NCBI GenBank assembly: GCA_023426145.1
Contig: JAFABG010000044.1
Coordinates: forward strand, 1 to 62,669
Length of the DNA stretch: 62,669 nucleotides
Source: Bacteroidota bacterium
GTDB taxonomy: Bacteria > Bacteroidota > Bacteroidia > Bacteroidales > Bacteroidaceae
Reading direction: 5' to 3'
Position 1 is the stretch's first letter. Each line of letters begins with the position of its first letter. A model generated the notes under the pieces. It made no database searches. It worked only from the letters and a program-made list of their open reading frames with translations, and was not told the DNA's origin. Of the stretch, positions 8,048 to 17,637 are shown piece after piece. Made by a program: the position numbers and the translations under genes.

Positions 8048-9040
8048 TTAGGCCTTTGATTGATTCCCAATCTTCATAAGAAGTAGTCCGATCACAATCC
8101 AAAACAATTCACGTACACGTGTGATTAAGGCTGTATAGACTCCATAAGCTCCAGAAAGATAAAGACTGCTAACCGCAAGGGCAAAGCCTCCTTCACGTCC
8201 TCCTAATTGCATTGGCAAGAAGAATAAAATATTTGCTAGTAAAGAAGAAAAGGCGGCAATCAAGCAACAATCAAGAAAACTAACATGAGTGGTTAAAACA
8301 GAAAGAATAAGCCAGATCTCTAAGCAACTTACTACCCGAGCTGTATATTCAAGCAATAAAGCAGTATAAAAGGTTCTTTTCTTCTGTTTATGAAGAAGAA
8401 TGATCTGGCGGTCTATATCTGCAAGTTGCTTTTGATGAGTTTCAGCAAAGCGGACCATTCTATACTTGAAAAATGGGATATGTTTAGCTAAACGTAGACA
8501 AGCAACAGCCATCCCATGCTGATAACCTTTCGTAAACAATACGACTATAAATGTGCAGAAAACCGTAATAGCCACCAAGACAAGCCCCATACCCCAACCA
8601 ATTGGATACATAAAGAGGTAAAGAATGACAGAGGATAACCAAAAACAAAGATGAGAAAAAATATGCATCATGACATAGAGAATCACAGAAGAAGTTGCTC
8701 TTTCGACTCCTATATATGGTTTCAATTCCATGATACGATAAGGTTCTCCACCCATCAAGCCAACGGGTGTAACATAATTAAGTGCAAAACCAGTTACTGT
8801 AAATTTGTAGAGGCGGACAAAGGGAAACCCAAGCTTGCCGCCGCTACGAATAATGGTATACCACGATGTGGTATTTATAAGATAAACAAATAACCACAAC
8901 AACAATACCAATGGCAAATATATACCTGCCCGCTTCAGATTAGTCCAAAGATCATGATAATCCATATCAAAGGTGAATAGCATGATCAAGACAGCAATAA
9001 AGCCAAAAGCCAAGAATATATTTCGATATTTGTTCTGCAC
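8048..9040 (-). CDS. LPG-synthase-like polytopic membrane protein (flippase domain)
   Basis: A 330-residue protein with about eight hydrophobic helices that matches the lysylphosphatidylglycerol synthase transmembrane region family (UPF0104), without the cytoplasmic aminoacyl-transferase domain of MprF. GTG is the start codon and shares its G with the TAG of the preceding PAP2 gene (TAGTG), so the two are translationally coupled. As last gene of the inositol-lipid operon it is a candidate lipid flippase or an accessory membrane protein. This role is inferred from context only. Confidence 0.75.
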   Translation of the reverse strand: MQNKYRNIFLAFGFIAVLIMLFTFDMDYHDLWTNLKRAGIYLPLVLLLWLFVYLINTTSWYTIIRSGGKLGFPFVRLYKFTVTGFALNYVTPVGLMGGEPYRIMELKPYIGVERATSSVILYVMMHIFSHLCFWLSSVILYLFMYPIGWGMGLVLVAITVFCTFIVVLFTKGYQHGMAVACLRLAKHIPFFKYRMVRFAETHQKQLADIDRQIILLHKQKKRTFYTALLLEYTARVVSCLEIWLILSVLTTHVSFLDCCLIAAFSSLLANILFFLPMQLGGREGGFALAVSSLYLSGAYGVYTALITRVRELFWIVIGLLLMKIGNQSKA

Positions 9041-9978
9041 TACTTAATATACTGGTAATATTGGTCTATGAATTTGCGGAATCCCTTAATTCTCATCAAT
9101 CCGTATTCAAAAAGCAACCAACCCAATAGTGCACAAGATATTCCTAGTAAAACGTCAATTATATAGTGATGGCAAGTATAAATTGCTGTACACCATATAC
9201 CGAGCATAATTATAGAAAAAAGCGTAATAATATACCATTTGCATTTACCAATAATAGCGTATAACAACGCTACAACCATATATGCAGCATGAAGAGACGG
9301 AACGGCAGCAAAGACATTCGCATTTCTCCCATAAATCGAGTCAAATACCGTTACTCCGAACATCTCATCAAAGCGCCCTAAACCAGCGACATTGCCAGGC
9401 GTATGCAGAATTGGATCAAAGCCATAATTTAGTGCATACCAAGGTGGGGCTGCCGGATGAATGTAATAACCGGCGAAACCTATAAGATTTACCAAAAGAA
9501 AAACCAGAGAAAAACGCAGATAAGTCTTTCTCTCCTTTTTAAAATACAGACTAAGTCCAAATAAAATTGGAACGGGAACCCAACAAAGATAGAAGAATCC
9601 AGCAAATGCATCTGCTATAGGCCAATGATGCACAGAAAAATACTCAGAAGGAGTAACCAAAACTCCATCCTGAAACACACCAAACAATGATTTTTCGAGA
9701 TTATAAAGTCCTGCTACATCAATTGGGTTTACTTCATAATTAGGACAGATCCGCATCCAGTCATAGGATATACCAAAAATGGCAAATGGTAATAAGGCTA
9801 CAGCCAATTTACGTGTAGGCAAACCAGCAAAGAACAAAACCAAATATAATGCAACCATCAGCAAATGTTCCGAACGAAGCCCTATGAAAACAGCCGTCAT
9901 CAGAAGAAAAAAAGCCATAACCGAAATTACAATCAATATTTCTTTCTTAGACGGGCTTTGAATAGTTTTTATCATCAC
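9040..9978 (-). CDS. PAP2-superfamily transferase, AUR1/inositol-phosphorylceramide-synthase type
   Basis: Membrane enzyme of 312 residues with about six helices. It has the PAP2/AUR1 active-site motifs: PSLHAAY (H230) and HHYIIDVLLG (H271 and D275). The YYIHPAAPPWY segment at 171-181 is typical of AUR1-like proteins. In this operon the likely reaction is transfer of the inositol-phosphate head group from phosphatidylinositol to a ceramide, giving the inositol sphingolipids known from Bacteroides. The family is seen; the substrate is inferred from the neighbours. Confidence 0.78.
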   Translation of the reverse strand: MMIKTIQSPSKKEILIVISVMAFFLLMTAVFIGLRSEHLLMVALYLVLFFAGLPTRKLAVALLPFAIFGISYDWMRICPNYEVNPIDVAGLYNLEKSLFGVFQDGVLVTPSEYFSVHHWPIADAFAGFFYLCWVPVPILFGLSLYFKKERKTYLRFSLVFLLVNLIGFAGYYIHPAAPPWYALNYGFDPILHTPGNVAGLGRFDEMFGVTVFDSIYGRNANVFAAVPSLHAAYMVVALLYAIIGKCKWYIITLFSIIMLGIWCTAIYTCHHYIIDVLLGISCALLGWLLFEYGLMRIKGFRKFIDQYYQYIK

Positions 9979-10017
9979 GATATATATTTCGATCTATTTT
10001 CTAGATAAATTAAAGAT

Positions 10018-10686
10018 TTATTCGTTATCCTTTTCCGCAGCTGCCATCGTTTTATAACAATGTCTCACACGAGCAAAAGCTGTAATATTCGCAAAGACTG
10101 CAACAATAGATAAAGGAATTATTAATATCAACATCGGATCAAAAGCAGTAATGTCTTTAAATACGCCACAGAATAAAGCACCTAAACTAGTCAAAACAAC
10201 TCTTTCTGGACGTTGCATAAATCCAACTTTACATTCAATACCCAATCCTTCTGCACGAGCACGCACATAACTCACCATCAATGAACCAATAAGTGCTACA
10301 AAAGCAATGACAGCATAAAAGAAGTAATCTTTCACAGACAGATAATAACAGATACCGAAAAAGGTCATTAGTTCACTATAACGATCAAGAACCGAATCAT
10401 AAAGCGCGCCAAACTTGGAACTCATATTACCCAAGCGTGCCACACGACCGTCCATCATATCAAACAAACCGGCAAACAAAATAACACCACCTGCCCATCC
10501 AACGATTGACAGATCGGATCGCTCACCATAAATCCCAGCATAAACAAACATAGCAGCAGCTATTACGTTTAACACAAATCCGGTAGTCGTTATAAAATTA
10601 GGAGTAATTCCTATTTTAATCATCCCATGTATCAAAGGATTGATTATTTTATAAATCAATTGCTGTAAATAATCTCTGTAATTCAT
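10018..10686 (-). CDS. CDP-alcohol phosphatidyltransferase, probable phosphatidylinositol-phosphate synthase
   Basis: Integral membrane enzyme of 222 residues. It carries the complete CDP-alcohol motif D76-x2-D79-G-x2-A-R-x8-G-x3-D97-x3-D101, which binds metal and CDP. With myo-inositol-phosphate synthase and a PgpA-type phosphatase in the same operon, the predicted reaction is CDP-diacylglycerol plus inositol-1-phosphate to phosphatidylinositol phosphate. Spacing to both neighbours is 39 nt. A phosphatidylglycerol-phosphate synthase is the alternative on motif alone. Confidence 0.82.
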   Translation of the reverse strand: MNYRDYLQQLIYKIINPLIHGMIKIGITPNFITTTGFVLNVIAAAMFVYAGIYGERSDLSIVGWAGGVILFAGLFDMMDGRVARLGNMSSKFGALYDSVLDRYSELMTFFGICYYLSVKDYFFYAVIAFVALIGSLMVSYVRARAEGLGIECKVGFMQRPERVVLTSLGALFCGVFKDITAFDPMLILIIPLSIVAVFANITAFARVRHCYKTMAAAEKDNE

Positions 10687-10725
10687 AAACCTTAAATATG
10701 TATGATCTAAATCTTCTGTTCTATT

Positions 10726-11220
10726 TCAATTCTTCTTAAAAAATTTTCTTATGTTGATATTCCTATATACAAAGTAGCGTTGCATATTATAATTCCAAAA
10801 TAGCGCAACGATGATGGCCACTACCATTTTGGGAATAATGAAAAAATCACCAAAATATAGACTGAGCGTGTCACGAACCCAAGGAATTTTCGCTAAAGAT
10901 TCCGTTAAAGCATATGTTCCCCACGTGTTCAGCCAAATGCTACAAACCCATACTAATATAAATTTTGCAGCTACATGTGTTTTTTTTCCTGTTGATTTAA
11001 AGGTCCATTTATAATTAATAATACAATTGATAATCCCCCCATAGGTCGCTCCTGCTAAAGTAGCATACACATAATATAGCTCAAATAGCCTCACAAGAAG
11101 AATTGTCACTAGAAAATCTGCAATGGTAGCCATCTGTGCAGAAAGTTGGGCCCTTAAAAACATAAAAGCTCCTCCCTTTTGCGAGATTGATCGTGCAACT
11201 TTCTTTAGCCAACCCACCAT
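10726..11220 (-). CDS. GtrA-family membrane protein
   Basis: A 164-residue protein with four hydrophobic helices (about 20-40, 47-68, 82-101 and 126-150) in the GtrA fold. Some members help flip polyprenyl-linked sugars. The conserved NYKWTF and WNYNMQRYFVYR segments follow helices 2 and 4. It overlaps the end of the PgpA-type gene by 16 nt, so it is translationally coupled. Its role in inositol lipid synthesis is not known to me; moving a lipid or head group across the membrane is a guess from the family. Confidence 0.78.
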   Translation of the reverse strand: MVGWLKKVARSISQKGGAFMFLRAQLSAQMATIADFLVTILLVRLFELYYVYATLAGATYGGIINCIINYKWTFKSTGKKTHVAAKFILVWVCSIWLNTWGTYALTESLAKIPWVRDTLSLYFGDFFIIPKMVVAIIVALFWNYNMQRYFVYRNINIRKFFKKN

Positions 11221-11684
11221 CGCACTACTGCTAACAAGACAAAACTGTACACACCTGCAAGTATGTCATCCATCATCACACCAACTCCACCTTTAAAACT
11301 TTCCATCCGACGAATACCTAAAGGTTTTATTATATCGAGAGCGCGGAATAAGCAAAAAGCTGAAATTACATACCAAAACCACTGATCATTATCAGGAACA
11401 GCTAGCAAAGGGATCCATACACCAACCATTTCATCAATCACCACTCGTGATGGATCCTCCCCCCAACAAGCTTCTAGCTTATTTGAAGCCCATATACCAG
11501 CAAAAGTAAAAACAATTACTAAAAAAACGGTAACTAATAATAGCCAACTAAAGGGAAGTGAAAGATAAAGTACAGTCCAAATGATAGAAGCCAATAAAGC
11601 TCCTGCAGTTCCAGGAGCAAAAGGAGAAAAGCCAGAGCCAAAGCCCGTACCTATTAGGATAGGCCAAAAAGAAGGTTTCTTCAT
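11205..11684 (-). CDS. PgpA-type phosphatase, probable phosphatidylinositol-phosphate phosphatase
   Basis: Membrane-bound lipid phosphatase of 159 residues from the phosphatidylglycerophosphatase A family: N-terminal GTGFGSGFSPFAPGTAGAL (12-30), the acidic VVIDEMVG pair D84-E85, and the C-terminal GGVGVMMDDILAGV segment. Its position between inositol-phosphate synthase and the CDP-alcohol transferase suggests that it dephosphorylates phosphatidylinositol phosphate to phosphatidylinositol. A housekeeping phosphatidylglycerophosphatase would look the same. Confidence 0.82.
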   Translation of the reverse strand: MKKPSFWPILIGTGFGSGFSPFAPGTAGALLASIIWTVLYLSLPFSWLLLVTVFLVIVFTFAGIWASNKLEACWGEDPSRVVIDEMVGVWIPLLAVPDNDQWFWYVISAFCLFRALDIIKPLGIRRMESFKGGVGVMMDDILAGVYSFVLLAVVRWWVG

Positions 11685-11735
11685 TTACGTTCAGACTTGA
11701 GGATTAAAAATTAGAAACATAGAGTGAATCAAAAT

Positions 11736-11808
11736 GAAAGTTGAAAATCAAGAATACAGAGTTGTCGCAAATAATGCAACAACTCTCTACCCTCAATTTT
11801 CAACTTTC
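11736..11808 (-). other. Nested inverted repeats between the inositol-phosphate synthase and phosphatase genes
   Basis: An outer perfect 13-bp repeat (11736-11748 with 11796-11808) encloses an inner 8-bp repeat (11758-11765 with 11779-11786). The structure sits in the only long gap inside the operon. It may be an RNA processing or stability element that sets different levels of the first gene and the rest. There is no strong T run, so it is not a clear terminator. Confidence 0.6.
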
Positions 11809-11820
11809 CATTTATACTGA

Positions 11821-13110
11821 TTAAGCCAAATAATCAGGCTCTTTTTCACCTACCATGTTACGCAATGTCTGTTTTACCATTCTCCATTGTGTGAACAAGT
11901 CATGTTCTGGCTGGTGTTCCATATCATGCATAGGGCTCTTACAGAAGAATGACAACCATGTTTGGATTCCACACATACCTGCACGCATAGCCAAATCACT
12001 AAACAACACTAGGTCAAGTGCAATAGGAGCAGCCAAGATAGAGTCACGGCAAAGGAAGTTCACCTTGATTTCCATTGGATATCCCATCCATCCGAAGATG
12101 TCAATATTATCCCAAGCCTCTTTGTTATCTTTACGAGGAGGATAATAGTTAATACGCACTTTATGATATACGTCACCATAAAGATCTGGATATTTCTCCG
12201 GTTCGAAAATATTATCGATTACAGACAACTTACTAACTTCTTTAGTTTTGAAATTATCTGGATCATCAAGAACTTCACCGTCACGATTACCAAGAATGTT
12301 AGTAGAGAACCAACCATTCACTCCTAGCATACGAGTTTTAAACATAGGTGCCAACACTGTTTTCATCAATGTCTGTCCACTCTTGAAGTCTTTACCAGAA
12401 ATAGGCACATTTCTCTGTTTAGAGAATTCCCACATTGCAGGTGTATCAACACACAAGTTAGGAGCACCCATAACAAAAGGAGCATCTTCCGCAATTGCAG
12501 CATATGCATAACACATACTTGGAGAAATTACCTCAGTATTGTTATCCTTCATTGCTTTTTCCAATGCAGCAAGTGACATGTGTGCATCAGACAATGGAAT
12601 GTAGATTTCTGTACTTGCAGCCCATAACACAACAACACGTTCACAGTTGTTAGCTACTTTAAAATCACGAATGTCCTGACGAAGTTGCTCAACCATTTCC
12701 CAACGGCTTGCAGCATTCTTGATATGGGTACCACTCAGACGTTTAGCCCAATTGTGATCGAATGCAGCCGGCATCGGCTTAATTGCTTCCAACTCATCTT
12801 TTACACCGTTAAGGTCTTTTTCTTTCAAAACCTCAGCATACATTGCAGCCTCATAAGCATTATCTGGGAAGATATCCCAACCTCCGAAAACAACATCATC
12901 TAGAGTAGCCAAAGGCACAACGTCCTTGATCAGCTTTTCTTCGTTGTTTTCCATACGCATTGTAGCCAGCTGTGTAATAGATCCTATCGGTTTTGCCAGT
13001 CCCTTACGAGAGGCCAGTGTACCTACTATCATTGTAGTGGCAACCGCACCACCTACTCCGACTACCAATACGCCAAGGCGTCCGGAAGCGGGTTTAATTT
13101 CTTGTTTCAT
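11821..13110 (-). CDS. myo-Inositol-1-phosphate synthase
   Basis: NAD-dependent cytoplasmic enzyme that cyclises glucose-6-phosphate to inositol-1-phosphate, the committed step of inositol lipid synthesis. The 429 residues show the NAD-binding loop GVGGAVATT (18-26), the family segments GNRDGEVLDDP and EIKVNFLCRDSILAAPIALD, and the length fits bacterial members. It is the first gene of the operon down to 8048. A TATTTTTG -7 box lies at 13144-13151, 34 nt upstream. The cluster resembles the inositol-lipid locus of B. thetaiotaomicron (BT_1522-BT_1526, from memory). Confidence 0.92.
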   Translation of the reverse strand: MKQEIKPASGRLGVLVVGVGGAVATTMIVGTLASRKGLAKPIGSITQLATMRMENNEEKLIKDVVPLATLDDVVFGGWDIFPDNAYEAAMYAEVLKEKDLNGVKDELEAIKPMPAAFDHNWAKRLSGTHIKNAASRWEMVEQLRQDIRDFKVANNCERVVVLWAASTEIYIPLSDAHMSLAALEKAMKDNNTEVISPSMCYAYAAIAEDAPFVMGAPNLCVDTPAMWEFSKQRNVPISGKDFKSGQTLMKTVLAPMFKTRMLGVNGWFSTNILGNRDGEVLDDPDNFKTKEVSKLSVIDNIFEPEKYPDLYGDVYHKVRINYYPPRKDNKEAWDNIDIFGWMGYPMEIKVNFLCRDSILAAPIALDLVLFSDLAMRAGMCGIQTWLSFFCKSPMHDMEHQPEHDLFTQWRMVKQTLRNMVGEKEPDYLA

Positions 13111-13143
13111 TTCTATTCTATTAAAATTAAACTAAAATTGATG

Positions 13144-13151
13144 CAAAAATA
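13144..13151 (-). promoter_or_regulatory. -7 box upstream of inositol-phosphate synthase
   Basis: TATTTTTG on the minus strand matches TAnnTTTG. No clear -33 TTTG is seen at 19-21 nt. Further upstream, a 14-bp perfect palindrome (13310-13323) lies in the 270-nt gap after the kinase gene and could be an operator. Confidence 0.4.
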
Positions 13152-13382
13152 AGATTAATAAATCACTAAAGCGTCCTTTAATTGCTATATAAACATTACA
13201 ATTAGCAGGATTTAACTTTTCAAGGGCTATATAGAGAGCACCTCACAGAGTATAAAAAGACAGGGATAACGCTTTTAAAAAAGGTCTGTATAACCCCAAA
13301 AAGGTTGTTTTTTAACGTTAAAACGATAAAATAAATGCCAACTATGGTCAATATTTCGGTAGAATAAACTGAATAAAGCATC

Positions 13383-16001
13383 TTATTCACAATAATTCGG
13401 AATACGAACAAGAAATCGAGTTCCCTGCCCAACTTCTGAAGTTACCGTTATTTTTCCATTCAGCCGTTCCACTATGGTTTGGCAAATACTCAAGCCTAGC
13501 CCCGCTCCTTGCGTAAAGTTATCCACTTTATAAAATCTCTCAAAAATATGGCTAATTCCTTCCTTTGAGATCCCGAGCCCAGTATCTTCGACAAAGATCC
13601 GAGTGTATCCAGGAACTTCATCTTCCTCATAGCCAAAAGTTATAGAACCAGAACTTGTAAATTTCACAGCATTATTTATTAGATTATTTATCACCTGTTG
13701 CAACCTGACATAGTCAGTAACCAAGTATTTCTTTTCACTATCAGGCATAAACAATCTCAGCTCAACGCCTGGAGGCATATTCAAACGTTGTGAATCAAAC
13801 ACTGTTTTCAATAACAAAGAAAGATTATGATTAGCAAACATAAAATCCATTGTTCCCGATTCAATACGGGATAAATCTAGAATATCATTTATTAAAGCAA
13901 GCAACAACCTACAATTTTTATTAATTATCTCAATAAACTGTGCAATTTCTTCTTCAGTAAAACTACCTGCATCACTCAACAAATCTGAAAAACCGACTAT
14001 CGCATTTAATGGAGTTCGTATTTCGTGACTCATATTAGCAAGAAAAGCAGATTTAAGTTTATCAGCTTGAAGAGCTTTGTCACGAGCCTCTATCATTTTT
14101 AGTTCAGAGTTTTTATATCGCTGAATACTTTGACATACACCTAATATACTATACAATGAATCTCCCGTAAGTCCTGAAATAACAGAAAAGCGATACTCCC
14201 ACCATTCATATTTACCTTTAGCATTCCTTTGACGAAAGTTCAAACGAATGTTTGAGACTTCACCTCCCAAAGCCCTTCGAAAAAGAGTTTTAGTTTCGCG
14301 CAAATCATCTGGATGAATCAAATCATCCATTTCGTCTGTACTTATAGTGCTCACATCCTCACCAAATCCAAAATGAGTAAGAAACCCCTGTGTGAAGATA
14401 AAGTTGTTATTTTTAATATCAAACTGCCACGGATAAATAGCACTTTCATCTACAGCCATATCAAAATAACGTTTCTGCATTTCTTCTTCAGATACATTTC
14501 GGGCAGAAAGAGCCATCCCAGATATGACTCCTTTCGTATAAATAGGTACAATTTCTCCAGAAACAGGAAAATAATGCTCACTATGCGTTTCTTTCATAAA
14601 AGAGCCTGAAGGGATCAACACACTTTTTCCCGACTCATCCACTTGTTTAAGCAATTTTCTAAAAATACTCTTCCCTTCGTAGTATATATTAAAAAGACTT
14701 TCCACAAGCATGCCTTCATAATATCGCCCACCAGCCTCGCAAGGCAAATGCAACATTTGTAGTAAAGAGCGATTAGTGAAATGAATATGTAAATCCATAT
14801 CATATGTGATTACACCATCTCGAATGGAATGGAAAACATTATCAAATTCATTACGTTGTTCCACTAATCTATTTTGCACCAACAAACGAGTTTGAACATG
14901 CATTCTTCGTTTTGCTTCACGCCGGTTAATTCGCATCAACCAAATCACAGAGCCTATTAATAGTGCAAGAGAAATAGGATAAATAAGAATAAAGAATAAC
15001 TTATATTTTTCCCAAGACGTTTGATTGACTATCACCCCTAAAGAAGAAACTCGATCAGTATCAATCTGGAAATAATCCAATTGTTTATAATCAAAAAGAA
15101 AGCCTTGTTTAACTTCCTCAACTCCTAATTTCTTAGGAGCAAACCCTTTCAGCACTTTAGAAGCTTTCTTAGCAACTAACACAGCAGAGGCATACGCTTC
15201 AGCATCATAAGTAGCTAATACACCATTCATCAAACTTACATTTTGGCAAGCAAATACCGGAGCCTTCGAATTCTTACTTACAAATGATAGAAAAGGTGAC
15301 CATTTCGGAACTATTACAATACGCCGAAAACTATTGCGAGGATAACAAATAGCAGATATAATATGGCTCGTAGTCTCATGCTGAGTATTAAAAATCTGCA
15401 TACTATAATCGGGATTATGCTTGTGAAATTTCTCCCATTTTTTACCTAAATCACTACGTCCTTTTCCGCTCAAATGACTATTATCAATCACACAAATCAC
15501 CTCCTTACGTTGAGGGAATATTTTTGCCGCCTCTTTAAGAATTGCACAAAAATCGGGTGTAGCCGTATACCCACATACATTATTGAGACTGTCTATGAGG
15601 TTCCTATCCGGATATTTTATACCAAAAAAGACAACAGGAACTTGATAAGCCAATGAATCGCCAGAAGCAAAAAGAGTATAGAAAGCCTCGTCACTGGAGG
15701 TAATTATTAAATCCGTCTTTCTATCTCTAGCACGTTGACAAAAGCGACTCATTATGACTTTTTCAGAATTAAAAGGCCAGAAATCAGCATCAAGATATTC
15801 AGTAGTGATCGAAACTTTTATGTCATTTTCACGAAATCCCTTAATCAAACCACTATTAAGTTCATTATGCCAAGGGGTTTGGGAAGTATACGACTGGATA
15901 AAAAGTATGTTGTATGTAGATTCAGTGGCCGCCAATTGGGCGCTAACTGCCAAAAGCAGTACTACCAATAAGTAACAATATTGTCGGTTCATAAGCAACA
16001 A
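13383..16001 (-). CDS. Membrane sensor histidine kinase with periplasmic sensor and PAS domains
   Basis: An 872-residue two-component sensor. Order: signal peptide (1-25), a periplasmic region resembling ABC substrate-binding proteins (about 28-320), a transmembrane helix (about 338-357), two PAS-like regions (about 385-640), HisKA with phospho-accepting H659 (SHEIRTPL), and HATPase with N box near 773-782, DTGLGI at 796-801 and a GLGLS box near 813-818. It has no receiver domain, and no response regulator gene lies beside it. It precedes the inositol-lipid operon by 270 nt on the same strand; a regulatory link is only suggested by position. Confidence 0.85.
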   Translation of the reverse strand: MLLMNRQYCYLLVVLLLAVSAQLAATESTYNILFIQSYTSQTPWHNELNSGLIKGFRENDIKVSITTEYLDADFWPFNSEKVIMSRFCQRARDRKTDLIITSSDEAFYTLFASGDSLAYQVPVVFFGIKYPDRNLIDSLNNVCGYTATPDFCAILKEAAKIFPQRKEVICVIDNSHLSGKGRSDLGKKWEKFHKHNPDYSMQIFNTQHETTSHIISAICYPRNSFRRIVIVPKWSPFLSFVSKNSKAPVFACQNVSLMNGVLATYDAEAYASAVLVAKKASKVLKGFAPKKLGVEEVKQGFLFDYKQLDYFQIDTDRVSSLGVIVNQTSWEKYKLFFILIYPISLALLIGSVIWLMRINRREAKRRMHVQTRLLVQNRLVEQRNEFDNVFHSIRDGVITYDMDLHIHFTNRSLLQMLHLPCEAGGRYYEGMLVESLFNIYYEGKSIFRKLLKQVDESGKSVLIPSGSFMKETHSEHYFPVSGEIVPIYTKGVISGMALSARNVSEEEMQKRYFDMAVDESAIYPWQFDIKNNNFIFTQGFLTHFGFGEDVSTISTDEMDDLIHPDDLRETKTLFRRALGGEVSNIRLNFRQRNAKGKYEWWEYRFSVISGLTGDSLYSILGVCQSIQRYKNSELKMIEARDKALQADKLKSAFLANMSHEIRTPLNAIVGFSDLLSDAGSFTEEEIAQFIEIINKNCRLLLALINDILDLSRIESGTMDFMFANHNLSLLLKTVFDSQRLNMPPGVELRLFMPDSEKKYLVTDYVRLQQVINNLINNAVKFTSSGSITFGYEEDEVPGYTRIFVEDTGLGISKEGISHIFERFYKVDNFTQGAGLGLSICQTIVERLNGKITVTSEVGQGTRFLVRIPNYCE

Positions 16002-16135
16002 AGGAGCATTATTTTCAACATTCTATCGACAAAGATAAATTATTATATTGAAAACAATGCAATCGCCTTTGTTTTTTTACTTTCCAAACAATATTTACAT
16101 TACTTCAGTCTATCAATAAAAGTACTGAAAGTATA

Positions 16136-17041
16136 TTACCGAAGACGTAAACGATCGCCAATTTCAGGAACGTATTCACCGTCTTTACGGTTCATCTTAT
16201 ATAAGTTCTTAAGACGAATACCATATTTTTGAGAAATACCATGCATCGAATCGCCATCTTTTACAACATAAACGGTGTAAGATTTGGACGCTTTCTTCTT
16301 CTTCCCTTTCAAATAGATGATATCTCCCTCCACCAATTGATAATCGCGATGCAAATCATTATATTTCACAAGTTTCTTCCAACTGATATCAAATTCTTTG
16401 CCTAAACTCTTAAATGAATCGCCATTTCTAGCAACAACATAAGCTATATCATTAGCAATATATACCTGATGTGGACTAAGTAACCAAGGATTATTTCTAA
16501 GTTTTCGCTCGGAGTAAAGACCTTTACTATCATATTTATACAAATCATAGTCTTCGATTATAGTAATCAAGCGATTAGCGTAAGAAGGATCGGTAGCATA
16601 TCCAGCTTTCTTCAGTCCCCTCGCCCAGCCTTTATAATCGGTTATATCCAATTGAAAAAGAAAAGCATATCTGGCCCCTCTATTTAAAAAAGCCGAATGA
16701 TCTTCGTAAGAATCACGGGGATTACTATAAGCACGAAAACATTCATTTCGTTCATCATCATCATGTCGAACAGTAGGTCCACGCCAACTACCACCGCATT
16801 TTATACCAAAGTGATTATTACTCTTTCGCGCCAACAGACTATTCCCCGCGCCACTTTCCAACAAACCTTGAGATAAGGTTATACTTGCTGGAATTTTATG
16901 AAGCTTCATCTGTTCAACAGCTAAATTGCTATACTTATTTATATATTCTACATAACGTGCATTTCGTCTTTGCCCTTGTACACCTAAAGCAAATAAGATA
17001 AAAGCAAATACAAAAACTAACTTATACCATTTATTCTCCAT
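16136..17041 (-). CDS. Secreted N-acetylglucosaminidase with LysM repeats
   Basis: A cell-wall hydrolase of 301 residues. It has a signal peptide (1-23), a glucosaminidase/FlgJ-like domain (about 30-170) with catalytic-type glutamate E62 in GLLESGAG, then two LysM peptidoglycan-binding repeats (about 195-245 and 255-301). It presumably cleaves peptidoglycan during growth or division. It is divergent from the cytidine deaminase gene. Confidence 0.88.
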   Translation of the reverse strand: MENKWYKLVFVFAFILFALGVQGQRRNARYVEYINKYSNLAVEQMKLHKIPASITLSQGLLESGAGNSLLARKSNNHFGIKCGGSWRGPTVRHDDDERNECFRAYSNPRDSYEDHSAFLNRGARYAFLFQLDITDYKGWARGLKKAGYATDPSYANRLITIIEDYDLYKYDSKGLYSERKLRNNPWLLSPHQVYIANDIAYVVARNGDSFKSLGKEFDISWKKLVKYNDLHRDYQLVEGDIIYLKGKKKKASKSYTVYVVKDGDSMHGISQKYGIRLKNLYKMNRKDGEYVPEIGDRLRLR

Positions 17042-17085
17042 TTCGATTCAATGTGGATTATAGGTCACAAAAATCTGAAAAATAA

Positions 17086-17115
17086 TTGGGATTATCAATC
17101 TCTTTTCTAACTTTG
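17086..17115 (+). promoter_or_regulatory. Cytidine deaminase promoter
   Basis: TTG (17086-17088), 19 nt, then TAACTTTG (17108-17115) matches the Bacteroides -33/-7 pattern, 36 nt before the start codon. Confidence 0.65.
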
Positions 17116-17151
17116 TAACATTAATAATATAGAACCAACTCATTTACACAT

Positions 17152-17634
17152 ATGAGAGACCTAACCATTACTGCTATAATAAAGGTATATCAATACGATG
17201 AGCTCAATGAAGCTGATCAAGCATTGATGAAAACTGCCATATATGCAACTTCTCGAAGTTATGCTCCTTATTCAAGATTCTCTGTCGGTGCCGCTGCATT
17301 ATTAAAAAACGGAACCATTGTTTCTGGAACAAATCAGGAAAATGCAGCCTATCCGTCAGGCCTTTGTGCAGAACGAACAACGCTATTCTATGCCAATTCA
17401 CAATATCCAGATCAACCCGTAACAACGCTTGCTATTGCTGCTAAAACAGAAAAAGACTTCATAGCTACTCCCATCCCCCCTTGTGGAGCTTGCCGACAAG
17501 TCATCTTAGAAACAGAGAAGCGTTATAAACAACCCATACGCATCTTGTTGTATGGAAAAGATTGTATCTACGAGATTAAAAGCATAGGTGACTTATTACC
17601 ACTATCATTTGATGCATCAGCAATGGAGGAATAA
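17152..17634 (+). CDS. cdd: Cytidine deaminase
   Basis: Zinc enzyme of pyrimidine salvage that converts cytidine and deoxycytidine to uridine and deoxyuridine. The 160 residues contain the substrate motif NQENAAYPSG (61-70), the active-site CAE (C72, E74) and the zinc ligands in PPCGACRQV (C111, C114). The three-cysteine zinc set is that of the short tetrameric class. The AraC gene follows after 3 nt, so the two are co-transcribed. Confidence 0.93.
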   Translation: MRDLTITAIIKVYQYDELNEADQALMKTAIYATSRSYAPYSRFSVGAAALLKNGTIVSGTNQENAAYPSGLCAERTTLFYANSQYPDQPVTTLAIAAKTEKDFIATPIPPCGACRQVILETEKRYKQPIRILLYGKDCIYEIKSIGDLLPLSFDASAMEE

Positions 17635-17637
17635 ATT

